Source of the DNA: Lysobacter sp.
GTDB taxonomy: Bacteria; Pseudomonadota; Gammaproteobacteria; Xanthomonadales; Xanthomonadaceae
Assembly: GCA_027306995.1 (NCBI GenBank)
Contig: DAHUXS010000022.1
Location: 1-64,000, forward strand
DNA length: 64,000 bases
Direction: 5' to 3'
In this document: piece after piece, positions 17,800 to 25,859 of the stretch
Position numbering within the stretch: position 1 is the first letter of the stretch
Layout of the letters: every line of letters starts with the position of its first letter
Made by a program: the position numbers and the translations under genes
The notes under the pieces: generated by a model
What the model saw: the letters and a program-made list of their open reading frames with translations, nothing else
What the model was told of the DNA's origin: nothing
The model's database searches: none

Positions 17800-18639
17800 T
17801 TACAGGCGCGTCACCACGCGGCCATCCACCACCGGGAAGCGGTCGGTCGACGGCTTCTGGTCGAGGCGGACCACCTTGTCCTTGCCCTCGTAGCGATAGG
17901 TCACGTCATAGCCGACGGTCTGGGTGCCGGTGCCGACGGCGATGCGCGAACCCGGGCGCTTGCTCATGCGCTGCTTGCCGACGCTGCCATCGGGGTTGCG
18001 ATAGGTCACGTCATAGCCGATCAGCTTGTTGGTGTAGCTGGTGTCGTTGACCGTGGTGCACTGGTGATCGGTGCGCTGCACGGTCGCGTTTTCATGGCGG
18101 CGATTCTGGATGCGATTGCCGGCGATGCCGCCACCGACCGCACCGGCCACCGTTGCCAGGTCACGACCCTTGCCGCCACCCACCTGATGGCCGACCAGAC
18201 CACCGACCACGGCACCGATGGCCGAACCGGCGATGTTGTGCGGATCCTTGGTCGGCGCCTTCTCGGTCACCACCACGTCCTTGCACTCCTGGCGCGGCGT
18301 CGTCTGGGCGATCTTGTCGTTCACCGGCGCCACGTCGAGCACGGTGGCGTATTTGGTGGCCTTGCTGCTGACCTGATGCACGTTGGTGATCGGTGCGTAG
18401 TCCGTCGCCGCATTCGTGGCGTTGTTCGCTGCCTGGCCATGCACGGCATCGCTGACGCTGTCGGCAGCCGTCGGCTGCATCGTCGGCGTCGACGTGGGCG
18501 TCTGCGGCTGCGCGGTGGCAGCTGCTGCCGTGACCGGAGCCGACGGTTGCGAGGTCGCGGCGTGATATGCGGCGACAGCGCCACCACCCACCAGCAACGC
18601 GCCCAGTCCGACACCAAGAAGCTTGTTGTCGATGTTCAT
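17800..18639 (-). CDS. Glycine-zipper 2TM domain protein, membrane-anchored
   Basis: 279 residues. An N-terminal hydrophobic segment (LLGVGLGALLVGGGAVAAYH) is followed by an Ala/Thr/Gln-rich linker, then a region with a conserved cysteine (ECKDVVVTEKAP), then the glycine zipper IAGSAIGAVVGGLVGHQVGG with a second zipper half, AGAVGGGIAGNRIQNRR. The C-terminal third has two copies of a Tyr-rich YDVTYR strand (IGYDVTYRNPDG and VGYDVTYRYEGK). This is the SlyB/17 kDa surface-antigen-like zipper fold; function unknown. I start at ATG 18639, six bases behind the GGGAG sequence; an ATG six bases further upstream abuts it. Confidence 0.8.
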   Translation of the reverse strand: MNIDNKLLGVGLGALLVGGGAVAAYHAATSQPSAPVTAAAATAQPQTPTSTPTMQPTAADSVSDAVHGQAANNATNAATDYAPITNVHQVSSKATKYATVLDVAPVNDKIAQTTPRQECKDVVVTEKAPTKDPHNIAGSAIGAVVGGLVGHQVGGGKGRDLATVAGAVGGGIAGNRIQNRRHENATVQRTDHQCTTVNDTSYTNKLIGYDVTYRNPDGSVGKQRMSKRPGSRIAVGTGTQTVGYDVTYRYEGKDKVVRLDQKPSTDRFPVVDGRVVTRL

Positions 18640-18836
18640 CGTCATCTCCCTAACGGCGGACCACCCGCCTGTCGATGGAGCCATCTAACCTCAACGCACC
18701 TGAACGCAGGCGTGACTTTCGGCCTATGCCGGCTGACGGTCCGATAAACATGCAGCGCCCATTCATTCTCAGCCGTGCGATTGCAGAATCGACCTGATAC
18801 GGTGACGCCATCCCGCCATTGGATGGAACCCGACCG

Positions 18837-19079
18837 ATGCGCCACTTCTTCTTCGCCCCCTTCCTGCGCTGGCTGTCCCGCCTCAGCCATCCCAAGATGT
18901 TCCTGATTGTCGGCCTGCTGTTCCTGGTCGACCTCGCCATTCCCAACTTCGTGCCGTGGGACGACATCCTGCTCGGCCTTGGCACCCTGCTCCTGGCCAA
19001 GATGAAGAAGAAGGACCCGGGCACACCGCAGGCCGGCAACGCCACGCCGCCGGTCGAGGGCACCGCCACGCGTCGCTGA
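18837..19079 (+). CDS. Small inner-membrane protein (DUF6116-like)
   Basis: 80 residues. The N-terminus MRHFFFAPFLRWLSRLSHPKMF is basic/aromatic, followed by one long hydrophobic stretch (FLIVGLLFLVDLAIPNF), a second shorter one (DDILLGLGTLLLAKM), and a Lys-rich then disordered tail. This pattern (RLSRLRFPTLF...DxIPxFVPFxDE) is widespread as an uncharacterised small protein in proteobacteria; I cannot give a function. I prefer ATG 18837 to the TTG at 18819. It ends 5 bases before the TatD gene and is probably co-transcribed. Confidence 0.65.
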   Translation: MRHFFFAPFLRWLSRLSHPKMFLIVGLLFLVDLAIPNFVPWDDILLGLGTLLLAKMKKKDPGTPQAGNATPPVEGTATRR

Positions 19080-19084
19080 TCGTC

Positions 19085-19855
19085 GTGGCGTTGTTCGATT
19101 CGCACAGCCACATCGACGTCGACGTCTTCGACGCCGATCGCGATGCAGTGATGGCCCGCGCCCGCGGCGCGGGCGTCGTCGGACAACTGGTGCCGGCGAT
19201 CTCGGCTGCCGGCTGGCCGCACCTGCGCGATGTCTGCACCGCGTTTCCGGGTGAACTGCATGCCGCCTACGGCATGCACCCGATGTATCTCGATGACCAT
19301 CGCCCCGAGCATCTCGACCAGTTGCGCGAATGGCTGCAGGATCCGGGTTGCGTGGCCGTCGGCGAAATCGGGCTGGATTATTTCGTCGAAACGCTCGATC
19401 GCGAGCGCCAGCAGTTCTATTTCGATGCGCAGCTGCGGCTCGCGCGCGAATTCGATCTTCCGGTGGTCGTGCATGCACGCCGCGCGGTCGATGCGGTGAT
19501 CGCCAGCATGAAGAAAGTCGGCGGATTGCGCGGCATCGTCCATAGCTTCGCCGGCAGCGGCGAACAGGCGGAGCAGTTGTGGAAGATGGGCTTCCTGCTC
19601 GGCATCGGCGGACCAGTGACTTACGAACGCGCACAGCGCCTGCGGGGACTGGTCGCGACGATGCCCCTGGAACACCTGGTACTGGAAACCGATTCGCCCG
19701 ACCAGCCCGACGCCGGTTGGCGCGGCCAGCGCAACGAACCCGAGCGCCTTACTACAATCCTTGCAGCGATCGCAGAGTTGCGCAGCGAATCGCCGGAAGC
19801 CATCGCCACCGCCACGACGGCGAATGCGATGCGGCTGTTGCGTCTCAACCCTTAG
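19085..19855 (+). CDS. TatD family metal-dependent hydrolase
   Basis: 256 residues from a GTG start at 19085, chosen because the protein then begins VALFDSHSHID, the normal start of TatD enzymes with the metal-binding HxH. Other ligands are in GEIGLDYF (Glu), VVVHARRA and GIVHSFAG (His), and LVLETDSPDQP (Asp). TatD proteins are divalent-metal phosphohydrolases/nucleases involved in DNA repair and RNA turnover. The 3' end overlaps the convergent tcdA gene by 11 bases. A longer open frame upstream runs through the preceding gene and is not coding. Confidence 0.9.
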   Translation: MALFDSHSHIDVDVFDADRDAVMARARGAGVVGQLVPAISAAGWPHLRDVCTAFPGELHAAYGMHPMYLDDHRPEHLDQLREWLQDPGCVAVGEIGLDYFVETLDRERQQFYFDAQLRLAREFDLPVVVHARRAVDAVIASMKKVGGLRGIVHSFAGSGEQAEQLWKMGFLLGIGGPVTYERAQRLRGLVATMPLEHLVLETDSPDQPDAGWRGQRNEPERLTTILAAIAELRSESPEAIATATTANAMRLLRLNP

Positions 19856-20633
19856 TCTTCAGCAACATCTCCAACGCCTTGCCGACCGCCGCGAACGCGA
19901 ACGTCCCGGTGATGTGCGTCGCCGCGCCCAGTCCGGCGCCGCAATCGAGTTTCAAGGCATCGTCCTTGCCGAGTTGCGGCCGTACGCCACAGACGCTGCC
20001 ATCGGCCTGCGGATACCGCACGTTCTCCAGCGAATACACCGCCGGAACGCCGAAATAACGCGCGTGGTTCTTGGGGAAATTGAACTCGCCGCGCAGCTTC
20101 TTGCGGATCAGCGACAGCATCGCGTCGTGTTCCGTGCGCGACAGGTCGCGCACCCGCACCTGCGTCGGATCGCTGCGTCCGCCCGCTGCGCCCACCGTGA
20201 TGATCGGCTGCTTGCGGCGACGGCACCACGCGATCAGTTCGACCTTGGCGCGGAAACTGTCGCAGGCGTCGAGCACCAGGTCGAAGCGACCACCGAGCAG
20301 TTCCTCCATGTTCGACGGCGTCAGGAACGACTGCACGGCATCGATGCGGATGTCGGGGCGGATCGCGCGGCAGCGCGCGGCCATCGCTTCGACCTTGGCT
20401 TGCCCGTATGCGCCCTCGAGCGCCGGCAACTGGCGGTTGGTATTGGAAACGCAGAGATCGTCCGCGTCGATCAAGGTCATGTGGCCGATGCCGCTGCGCG
20501 CGAACGCCTCGACCGCCCATGAGCCGACGCCGCCGATCCCGACCACCGCCACGCGGGCGGCATCGAATCGTTGCAGCGCACCGCTGCCGTAGAGGCGGTC
20601 GATGCCGCCGAACCGTTCCCGCAAATCGTTCAT
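19845..20633 (-). CDS. tcdA: tRNA threonylcarbamoyladenosine dehydratase
   Basis: 262 residues of the ThiF/MoeB/E1-like family. The ATP-binding VAVVGIGGVGSWAVEAFARSG, the Asp in LIDADDLCVSNTNRQ and the Arg finger region are conserved. The FNFPKNHARYFGVPAVYS stretch and the AGLGAATHITGTFAFAAVG C-terminus are specific to TcdA (CsdL), which cyclises t6A37 in tRNA to ct6A in an ATP-dependent step. It is not MoeB or ThiF because it lacks zinc-binding CxxC pairs at the expected places. Confidence 0.92.
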   Translation of the reverse strand: MNDLRERFGGIDRLYGSGALQRFDAARVAVVGIGGVGSWAVEAFARSGIGHMTLIDADDLCVSNTNRQLPALEGAYGQAKVEAMAARCRAIRPDIRIDAVQSFLTPSNMEELLGGRFDLVLDACDSFRAKVELIAWCRRRKQPIITVGAAGGRSDPTQVRVRDLSRTEHDAMLSLIRKKLRGEFNFPKNHARYFGVPAVYSLENVRYPQADGSVCGVRPQLGKDDALKLDCGAGLGAATHITGTFAFAAVGKALEMLLKTKG

Positions 20634-20710
20634 CCGTACATTTTACCGATGGCCGAACTGCCGGGCGGCCATGTTAAGGTTCGGCCACATCAACAAGGAG
20701 GGATGCACCG

Positions 20711-21157
20711 ATGTCCACACCCACCCCCGATTCCCCCAAGAGCGGCTCCGCAAGCATGCGTTATTTCTTCGTCTGGGCGATCGGTCTGGTCCTCGGCATC
20801 GTCGCCACGGTGATGATCGGCAATGCGCTGCGGGCGCGCCAGGATCACCTGCCCAAGGCGATCATGACCGTGCAGAAATTCCACATGTCGGTCTTGAAGC
20901 GCAATCTCGAACAGAACCGTTGCGCCGCTACCGACACCATTCCCAATCTGCAAACGCTGCGCCGGATGGGTGACGACCTCGAAGCCGCTTTCCCGGACCT
21001 GGCCAAGGACGATCGCTTCGTCAAGCACGCCAGCGACTTCCGCAGGGTGATCGATGCATCGCTGGCCTCGCCGCCGACGAGTTGCGAGGGCCTGAAGCAG
21101 ACAGTCGCGATGATCGGGGACGAGTGCAAGGCCTGCCACGACGACTTCAACAAGTGA
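20711..21157 (+). CDS. Membrane-anchored cytochrome c'-like protein
   Basis: 148 residues. A short cytosolic Ser/Pro/Thr stretch leads into one transmembrane helix (YFFVWAIGLVLGIVATVMIG); the rest is a helical periplasmic domain ending in the c-type heme motif CKACHDDF. A heme motif at the very C-terminus of a four-helix domain is the pattern of cytochrome c'. Two further cysteines (NRCAAT, TSCEGL) may form a disulfide. A strong ribosome site AAGGAGG at about 20695-20701 precedes the ATG. Electron partner unknown; a rho-independent terminator follows. Confidence 0.75.
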   Translation: MSTPTPDSPKSGSASMRYFFVWAIGLVLGIVATVMIGNALRARQDHLPKAIMTVQKFHMSVLKRNLEQNRCAATDTIPNLQTLRRMGDDLEAAFPDLAKDDRFVKHASDFRRVIDASLASPPTSCEGLKQTVAMIGDECKACHDDFNK

Positions 21158-21196
21158 CTCGTGATCCCGCCTGCACGGCGGTGAACACAGGCTGAC

Positions 21197-21226
21197 GAAA
21201 ACGGCGCTCCGGCGCCGTTTTCTTTT
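21197..21226 (+). terminator. Rho-independent terminator after the cytochrome c' gene
   Basis: An 11-base perfect inverted repeat (GAAAACGGCGC / GCGCCGTTTTC) with a TCCG loop, followed by TTTT. It lies 39 bases behind the cytochrome stop codon. Confidence 0.85.
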
Positions 21227-21298
21227 GCGGTTTCCAGCCCATTCACGAGGGCCTCGCCATGATCGGTGCACGCCTTCCCTCCCCCACTGGAGATCGAC

Positions 21299-21790
21299 AT
21301 GAACCTGCGCAACGCACTCCTCGCCAGCGGCGCGGCCCTGACCCTCGGCGCATGCGCGACCACCGGTCCTGGCTATGGCAACAACGGCTACGGAAACAAC
21401 GGGTATGGCAATGGCGGCTATAACCAGGGTGGCTACAACCAGGGCTATTGCGGCGATTGCGGCGTCGTCACCCGCATCGACATGGGTTCGGGATCGAGTT
21501 CGAACGCACCCACCGGCGCCATCATCGGCGGCATTGTCGGCGCGGTTGCCGGCCGTGAGATCGCCAGGCAGAACACCGACAAGCAAAACCGGAAGAACGT
21601 CGCGACGGTTGCCGGCGCAGCGGCCGGCGCAGTGGTCGGCAACGCGATCCAGAATCGCAACCAGAACCAGTACAACGTCACCGTGCGCATGGACGACGGC
21701 CGTTTCGTGACGGTGTCGCAGTCCGACGTCAACGGCATCCAGGAAGGAACGCCGGTGCGCGTCACCAACGGGCGCGCCTGGGCACGCTGA
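21299..21790 (+). CDS. Glycine-zipper 2TM lipoprotein
   Basis: 163 residues. The signal peptide ends in lipobox LGAC (about residue 18). Next comes a low-complexity Tyr/Gly/Asn tract built of NNGYG and GGYNQG repeats (about residues 26-50), then CGDCGVVTRID, then a glycine zipper GAIIGGIVGAVAGREIARQ and a second half VAGAAAGAVVGNAIQNRN. The C-terminal strand YNVTVRMDDGRFVTVSQSDV resembles the SlyB/PcP family end. I start at ATG 21299, preceded by CTGGAGATC. It probably sits in the outer membrane; function unknown. It resembles the zipper protein at 17800-18639. Confidence 0.82.
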   Translation: MNLRNALLASGAALTLGACATTGPGYGNNGYGNNGYGNGGYNQGGYNQGYCGDCGVVTRIDMGSGSSSNAPTGAIIGGIVGAVAGREIARQNTDKQNRKNVATVAGAAAGAVVGNAIQNRNQNQYNVTVRMDDGRFVTVSQSDVNGIQEGTPVRVTNGRAWAR

Positions 21791-21816
21791 GCACTATCGC
21801 CTATCGCCAGGCAAAG

Positions 21817-21842
21817 AAAAGGCCCGCTTGCGCGGGCCTTTT
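21817..21842. terminator. Bidirectional terminator between the zipper lipoprotein and the cold-shock gene
   Basis: An 11-base perfect inverted repeat AAAAGGCCCGC / GCGGGCCTTTT with a 4-base loop. Its A-tract and T-tract serve as the U-run on either strand, so it can end both convergent genes. Confidence 0.85.
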
Positions 21843-21867
21843 CCATATTGCTTGATGCGTCGGTTGC

Positions 21868-22077
21868 TTACGCGGCTTCGACAGCGTCGGCCTGCAGGCC
21901 CTTCTGGCCCTGAACGACGGTGAAGCTGACGCGTTGACCTTCCTTCAGGCTCTTGAAGCCGGGCATCTGGATGGCGCGGAAGTGCACGAACACGTCCTCA
22001 CCATTTTCGCGGCTGATAAAGCCAAAGCCCTTGGCATCGTTGAACCATTTGACGGTTCCAACTTCGCGGTTCGACAT
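21868..22077 (-). CDS. Cold-shock protein, CspA family
   Basis: 69 residues, the standard single-domain CspA length. RNP1 is KGFGFISR and RNP2 is VFVHF; the start [15 protein letters not shown] is diagnostic. It binds single-stranded RNA/DNA as an RNA chaperone. I start at ATG 22077, with AAGGAGCAACACCG directly upstream as ribosome site; the longer open frame upstream is leader. About 200 bases lie upstream, enough for the long 5' leader typical of csp genes. Confidence 0.93.
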   Translation of the reverse strand: MSNREVGTVKWFNDAKGFGFISRENGEDVFVHFRAIQMPGFKSLKEGQRVSFTVVQGQKGLQADAVEAA

Positions 22078-22277
22078 CGGTGTTGCTCCTTGTAACGTAA
22101 TTAGCGAGTCATGCTGGTCGCAAGGAGGAACGGGCAACGATGGCAAATCACACGATCTGGCGCACCGGCGGGCCACGATTCACGGTGACCCTTGAAACTC
22201 AGCAAGCGCACGGTAACTCCGCTTTCGTTAAAAATCAATCACATTCTTGACATTGGCGCCAAACCGGCTTAGACCTG
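22078..22277. promoter_or_regulatory. Divergent leader region of the cold-shock gene and DUF456 gene
   Basis: About 200 bases without a gene. On the plus strand TTGACA (22247-22252) stands 17 bases from TAGACC (22270-22275), but that pair would start transcription past the DUF456 ATG at 22278. On the minus strand the csp leader has an AT-rich part (22225-22245) that is the likely promoter, leaving roughly 120-150 bases of 5' leader. A second AGGAGG-like sequence near 22123-22129 on the plus strand has no credible reading frame behind it. Confidence 0.35.
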
Positions 22278-22796
22278 ATGAATATCGACAATTCCTTTAT
22301 CTATCAATTAGTTGCGGCAATTCTGGTGATCGCCGGGCTGGTTGGAGTGGTCCTGCCGGCCCTCCCCGGCCTGCCTTTGGTGTTCGCCGGACTGCTGATT
22401 TCGGCCTGGGCGGACGGTTTCCACCACGTCGGGGCGGCCATGCTGGTCGTGCTCGGCCTGCTCACCCTGGTCTCGCTGGTGGTGGACTACTGGGCCGCCG
22501 CGCACGGCGCGAAACGGCTCGGCGCCAGCCGCATGGCGACCATCGGCGCCGCCCTGGGGATGCTGGTTGGCGGCTTCGTGCTTTTCCCGATCGGGCTCTT
22601 CCTCGGCCCCTTTGTCGGCGCACTGGCGGGTGAACTGCTGCACCGGCGCAGCCTGACGCAGGCGGATGTCGGGGCCGCGACCAAGATCGGCATCGGCACC
22701 TGGCTCGGCATCGCGCTGGGGATCGCGCTCAAGCTCGCCATCGCCGGATTGATGCTCGGCCTGTTCGCCATCGATTGGTGGTGGCCTGCGCACTGA
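22278..22796 (+). CDS. DUF456 family inner-membrane protein
   Basis: 172 residues, nearly all hydrophobic, with about five transmembrane helices. The N-terminus IAGLVGVVLPALPGLPLVFAG is the DUF456 signature, followed by VVDYWAAAHGAKRLGASR and the glycine-rich LFPIGLFLGPFVGALAGEL. The family is widespread but uncharacterised. It precedes the mechanosensitive channel gene by 21 bases on the same strand and may be co-transcribed with it. Confidence 0.85.
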   Translation: MNIDNSFIYQLVAAILVIAGLVGVVLPALPGLPLVFAGLLISAWADGFHHVGAAMLVVLGLLTLVSLVVDYWAAAHGAKRLGASRMATIGAALGMLVGGFVLFPIGLFLGPFVGALAGELLHRRSLTQADVGAATKIGIGTWLGIALGIALKLAIAGLMLGLFAIDWWWPAH

Positions 22797-22817
22797 CCGC
22801 GACGGCAAAATACAAAC

Positions 22818-24086
22818 ATGACGATGATCCGCTTCCGTACCTTCCTGTTCGCGCTGCTGCTGGCGCTGTCGCTTCCTCTTGGAGCGCAATCCGTCTCCAG
22901 CGACGCCCATCTCGAGCGCCAGATCGCGCACCTGCTCAACGCCCAACCCGCCCTGCGCGGCATTCGCGCCAGCGCCGAAGGTGGCGTGATCACCCTGAGC
23001 GGACAGGTCCTCGAGCCCGAACAACGCAAGGCGGCCGCGGATATCGCCGGCGGCATCAACGGGGTCAAGCAGGTCGACAACGAGATCACGCTGGACCCGG
23101 ACCTGTCGGTGCGCTTCCGCAGTGCGCTGGACGAGTTGCAGGGCAAGCTGGTGCGACTGGTGGTCAACCTGCCGCTGCTGGTGGTCGCGATCCTGATCGT
23201 GGCGATCGCGGCATGGCTGGGTGGATTCATCAGTGGCCGCATGCGCCTGCTCAAGCGCCTGAGCCGGCACAACCCGTACATGGACGGCCTGTTGCGCAAC
23301 ATCGTCAAGACGCTGGTGGTGCTGGGCGGCGTGCTGATCGCGCTCGATCTGCTGGGCGCGACCTCGCTGGTCGGCGCTGTGCTGGGATCGGCCGGCGTGG
23401 TCGGCCTGGTTCTCGGCTTCGCCTTCAAGGACATCGCGGAGAACTACGTGTCCGGCATCCTGCTGTCGATCCGCCAGCCGTTCGCGCCCGGCGACACCGT
23501 GCGCATCGACAGCAACGAAGGGCGCGTGGTCGCGCTCACTTCGCGCGCGACCGTGCTGATCACCGCCGATGGCCTGAACCTGCAGCTGCCCAACGCGCTG
23601 GTGTTCAAGTCGGTGCTGACCAACTTCACGCGCAATCCGCGCCGCCGTTTCGATTTCATCACCGTGGTCGATACCCGCAGCTCGTGGAACGACGCGATGG
23701 ACATCGGCATCGCGGCGATCCGCGGCGTCGACGGCGTGCTGGGCGATCCCTCGCCGACCGCGCTGATCAAGGAGATCTCGAACGACGGCGCAACGATGCA
23801 GTATTTCGGCTGGATCGACCAGCGCAACAACGATCTTTCGAAGACGCGCAGCGAAGCGATGCGCCAGGTGCGGCGGACGCTGCGCAAGGCCGGCATCGTG
23901 CCGCCGTCCCCGGTGCAGTCGATCCGCCTGGTCCGCAGCGAGGACGATGGCATCGACGCAGCCGCCGCCCACGAAATCCACCAATCGCGCGACACCTCCG
24001 CCGATCGCACGCTCGATGCATCGGTGCAGGATGCCCATGCCGCGGAAGATGGACACAACCTGCTCGATCCGAAGGCCACCGAGTGA
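22818..24086 (+). CDS. Mechanosensitive ion channel (MscS family) with N-terminal BON domain
   Basis: 422 residues. A signal peptide (FLFALLLALSLPLGAQS) is followed by a BON domain (about residues 33-95; IRASAEGGVITLSGQV and GVKQVDNEITLDPDL), then three transmembrane helices and the MscS pore and beta domains (VLGSAGVVGLVLGFAFKDI, GDTVRIDSNEGRVVAL, LPNALVFKSVLTNFTRN). BON domains bind phospholipids or the envelope, so the channel may be tethered in the periplasm. The final 35 residues are hydrophilic and Asp/His-rich. Its TGA overlaps the ATG of the phospholipase gene by one base. Confidence 0.88.
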   Translation: MTMIRFRTFLFALLLALSLPLGAQSVSSDAHLERQIAHLLNAQPALRGIRASAEGGVITLSGQVLEPEQRKAAADIAGGINGVKQVDNEITLDPDLSVRFRSALDELQGKLVRLVVNLPLLVVAILIVAIAAWLGGFISGRMRLLKRLSRHNPYMDGLLRNIVKTLVVLGGVLIALDLLGATSLVGAVLGSAGVVGLVLGFAFKDIAENYVSGILLSIRQPFAPGDTVRIDSNEGRVVALTSRATVLITADGLNLQLPNALVFKSVLTNFTRNPRRRFDFITVVDTRSSWNDAMDIGIAAIRGVDGVLGDPSPTALIKEISNDGATMQYFGWIDQRNNDLSKTRSEAMRQVRRTLRKAGIVPPSPVQSIRLVRSEDDGIDAAAAHEIHQSRDTSADRTLDASVQDAHAAEDGHNLLDPKATE

Positions 24087-25207
24087 TGACCCGCACACCT
24101 GCCCTCGCCGTCCTGGCCATCGCGACATCGCTGGCCCACGCACCTGCGCATGCGCAGGCGGCGCCATCGACGCCATCGGACATCAGCGCCTGCACCGCGA
24201 TCGAATCCGACAAGGATCGCCTCGCCTGCTACGACACCGTCGCGAAGCGCGGCACGTCCACGCCGGCAGCTGCCGATGCCGCCGCCACGCAGGCGAAGCA
24301 GCAGGAGGCAGCACGCGCCGCGGAACGCGCGGCAAGTCCGCGCAGCGACCTGTATGCCTCGGAGACGGACGATGCGATCGCCAACGCCGGCAAGGGCTCG
24401 TTGCTCGACAGTCGCTGGGAGCTCGCGAAGAACTCCAAGCTCGGCACCTGGAATTTCCGCGCCTACAAGCCGGTGTACCTGCTGCCGGCGTTCTGGACCA
24501 ACCATCCCAACACGCTGCCGCACTCGCCCAATCCGAACAACACGGTGACCACGCCGCAGGACCTGCAGAAGATCGAGGCCAAGTTCCAGCTCAGCTTCAA
24601 GACCAAGGCGATCGAGAACCTGTTCGGCGACAACGGCGACGTGTGGATGGGGTACACCCAGAGTTCGCGCTGGCAGGTCTACAACTCGGGCAATTCGCGT
24701 CCGTTCCGCGAAACCAATTACGAACCCGAAGTGCTGCTGGTGTTCCGCACCAATTATGAAATCGCCGGATGGAAGGGCCGGCTGGCCGGCATCGGCGTCA
24801 ACCACCAGTCGAACGGTCGCGCCGATCCGCTGTCGCGCAGCTGGAACCGGGTGATGACGAACATCGGCTTCGATCGCGACAACTGGTCGGTGATGTTCCG
24901 GCCGTGGTTCCGCATTCCCGAAAGCCGGGGCAAGGACGACAACCCGGACATCCAGGACTACATGGGCCGTGGCGACATGACCATCGTCCACACCGTGGGC
25001 CGCAACGAATTCTCGCTGACGGCGCGGCATTCATTGCGCGGCGGCGACCGCTCCCACGGCGCCATGCAGTTCGACTGGGGCTTCCCGATCTCGCGCCAGT
25101 TACGTGGCCACTTCCAGCTGTTCGACGGTTACGGCGAGAGCATGATCGACTACAACCACCGCGCGACCTATGTCGGCTTCGGCATCTCGCTGCTGGAGTG
25201 GTACTGA
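24086..25207 (+). CDS. pldA: Outer-membrane phospholipase A
   Basis: 373 residues. After a signal peptide (ATSLAHAPAHAQA) comes a region with CTAIESDKDRLACYD and an Ala/Gln-rich spacer, then the 12-strand barrel. The catalytic triad fits E. coli OMPLA spacing exactly: His240 and Ser242 in NHQSNGR, and Asn254 in SRSWNRV. The enzyme hydrolyses outer-membrane phospholipids when the bilayer is perturbed. The start overlaps the channel gene stop (TGATG), so both envelope-stress genes may be coupled. The N-terminal extension of about 80 residues is absent from E. coli PldA. Confidence 0.93.
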   Translation: MTRTPALAVLAIATSLAHAPAHAQAAPSTPSDISACTAIESDKDRLACYDTVAKRGTSTPAAADAAATQAKQQEAARAAERAASPRSDLYASETDDAIANAGKGSLLDSRWELAKNSKLGTWNFRAYKPVYLLPAFWTNHPNTLPHSPNPNNTVTTPQDLQKIEAKFQLSFKTKAIENLFGDNGDVWMGYTQSSRWQVYNSGNSRPFRETNYEPEVLLVFRTNYEIAGWKGRLAGIGVNHQSNGRADPLSRSWNRVMTNIGFDRDNWSVMFRPWFRIPESRGKDDNPDIQDYMGRGDMTIVHTVGRNEFSLTARHSLRGGDRSHGAMQFDWGFPISRQLRGHFQLFDGYGESMIDYNHRATYVGFGISLLEWY

Positions 25208-25219
25208 ACCTCGAACCGG

Positions 25220-25753
25220 TCAGCGAACGGCGTCGAGTTGCGCCTGCACCGCGTCGGACAGTTCATCGAAGCCGCGATGCGGTTCGAAGCGCGTGCCATT
25301 GATGAAGAACGTCGGCGTGCCGTTCACCCCGCTACGGATGCCGCCCTCCATGTCGTCCTGGATGCGCGTGGCGTAGTCGCCGGATTCGAATGCCTCGCGC
25401 ACGCCGTCACCCGGCAACCCCAGCGAATGCGCGATGGCGATGTAGAGCTCCCCGCCGAGTTGTCGCTGGTGTTCGTAGAGGACATCGTGCGCCTGCCAGA
25501 ACTTGCCTTGCGTGGCCGCGTACTCGGCGAGGACGGCCGCCGCCATCGCCTGCGGATGGATCTCGGTCAACGGGAAATTGCGGAACACCAGGCGCATGCG
25601 ATCGCCGAAGCGCCGCTGCACCTGTTTGACGATGCCGTAGGCGTCGCCGCAATACGGACATTGGTAGTCGCCATATTCCACCACCGTCACCGCCGCTGCG
25701 GCACCGCCTTCGATGTGGTCATTGTCGCTCACGGGAATGCGCAAACCGGACAT
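25220..25753 (-). CDS. DsbA-fold thioredoxin-like oxidoreductase, apparently cytosolic
   Basis: 177 residues with thioredoxin active site CPYC (Cys32 and Cys35) in VVEYGDYQCPYCG and the cis-proline loop NGTPTFFINGTRF. The domain order, with a helical insert carrying QAMAAAVLAEYAATQGKFW, is that of the DsbA/Thioredoxin_4 group related to C-terminal domains of NhaA fusions. No signal peptide or membrane anchor is visible, so it should act in the cytosol, unlike classical DsbA. It converges on pldA with a 12-base gap. Confidence 0.85.
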   Translation of the reverse strand: MSGLRIPVSDNDHIEGGAAAAVTVVEYGDYQCPYCGDAYGIVKQVQRRFGDRMRLVFRNFPLTEIHPQAMAAAVLAEYAATQGKFWQAHDVLYEHQRQLGGELYIAIAHSLGLPGDGVREAFESGDYATRIQDDMEGGIRSGVNGTPTFFINGTRFEPHRGFDELSDAVQAQLDAVR

Positions 25754-25859
25754 GGCGTCTCCTTGGGCGTTTGCGGATACACGGCAGCTTCGCTCCGGTA
25801 TCGGTCGGAGCGAAGCATGCGCAGCGAAGTGTTATCCGGGCGTCAAGCCCACGCAGATG

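Noticed and set aside
22247-22275. TTGACA-17-TAGACC as promoter of the DUF456 gene
   Set aside because: Transcription would start a few bases past the ATG at 22278, so the pair is likely fortuitous unless the gene starts further in.
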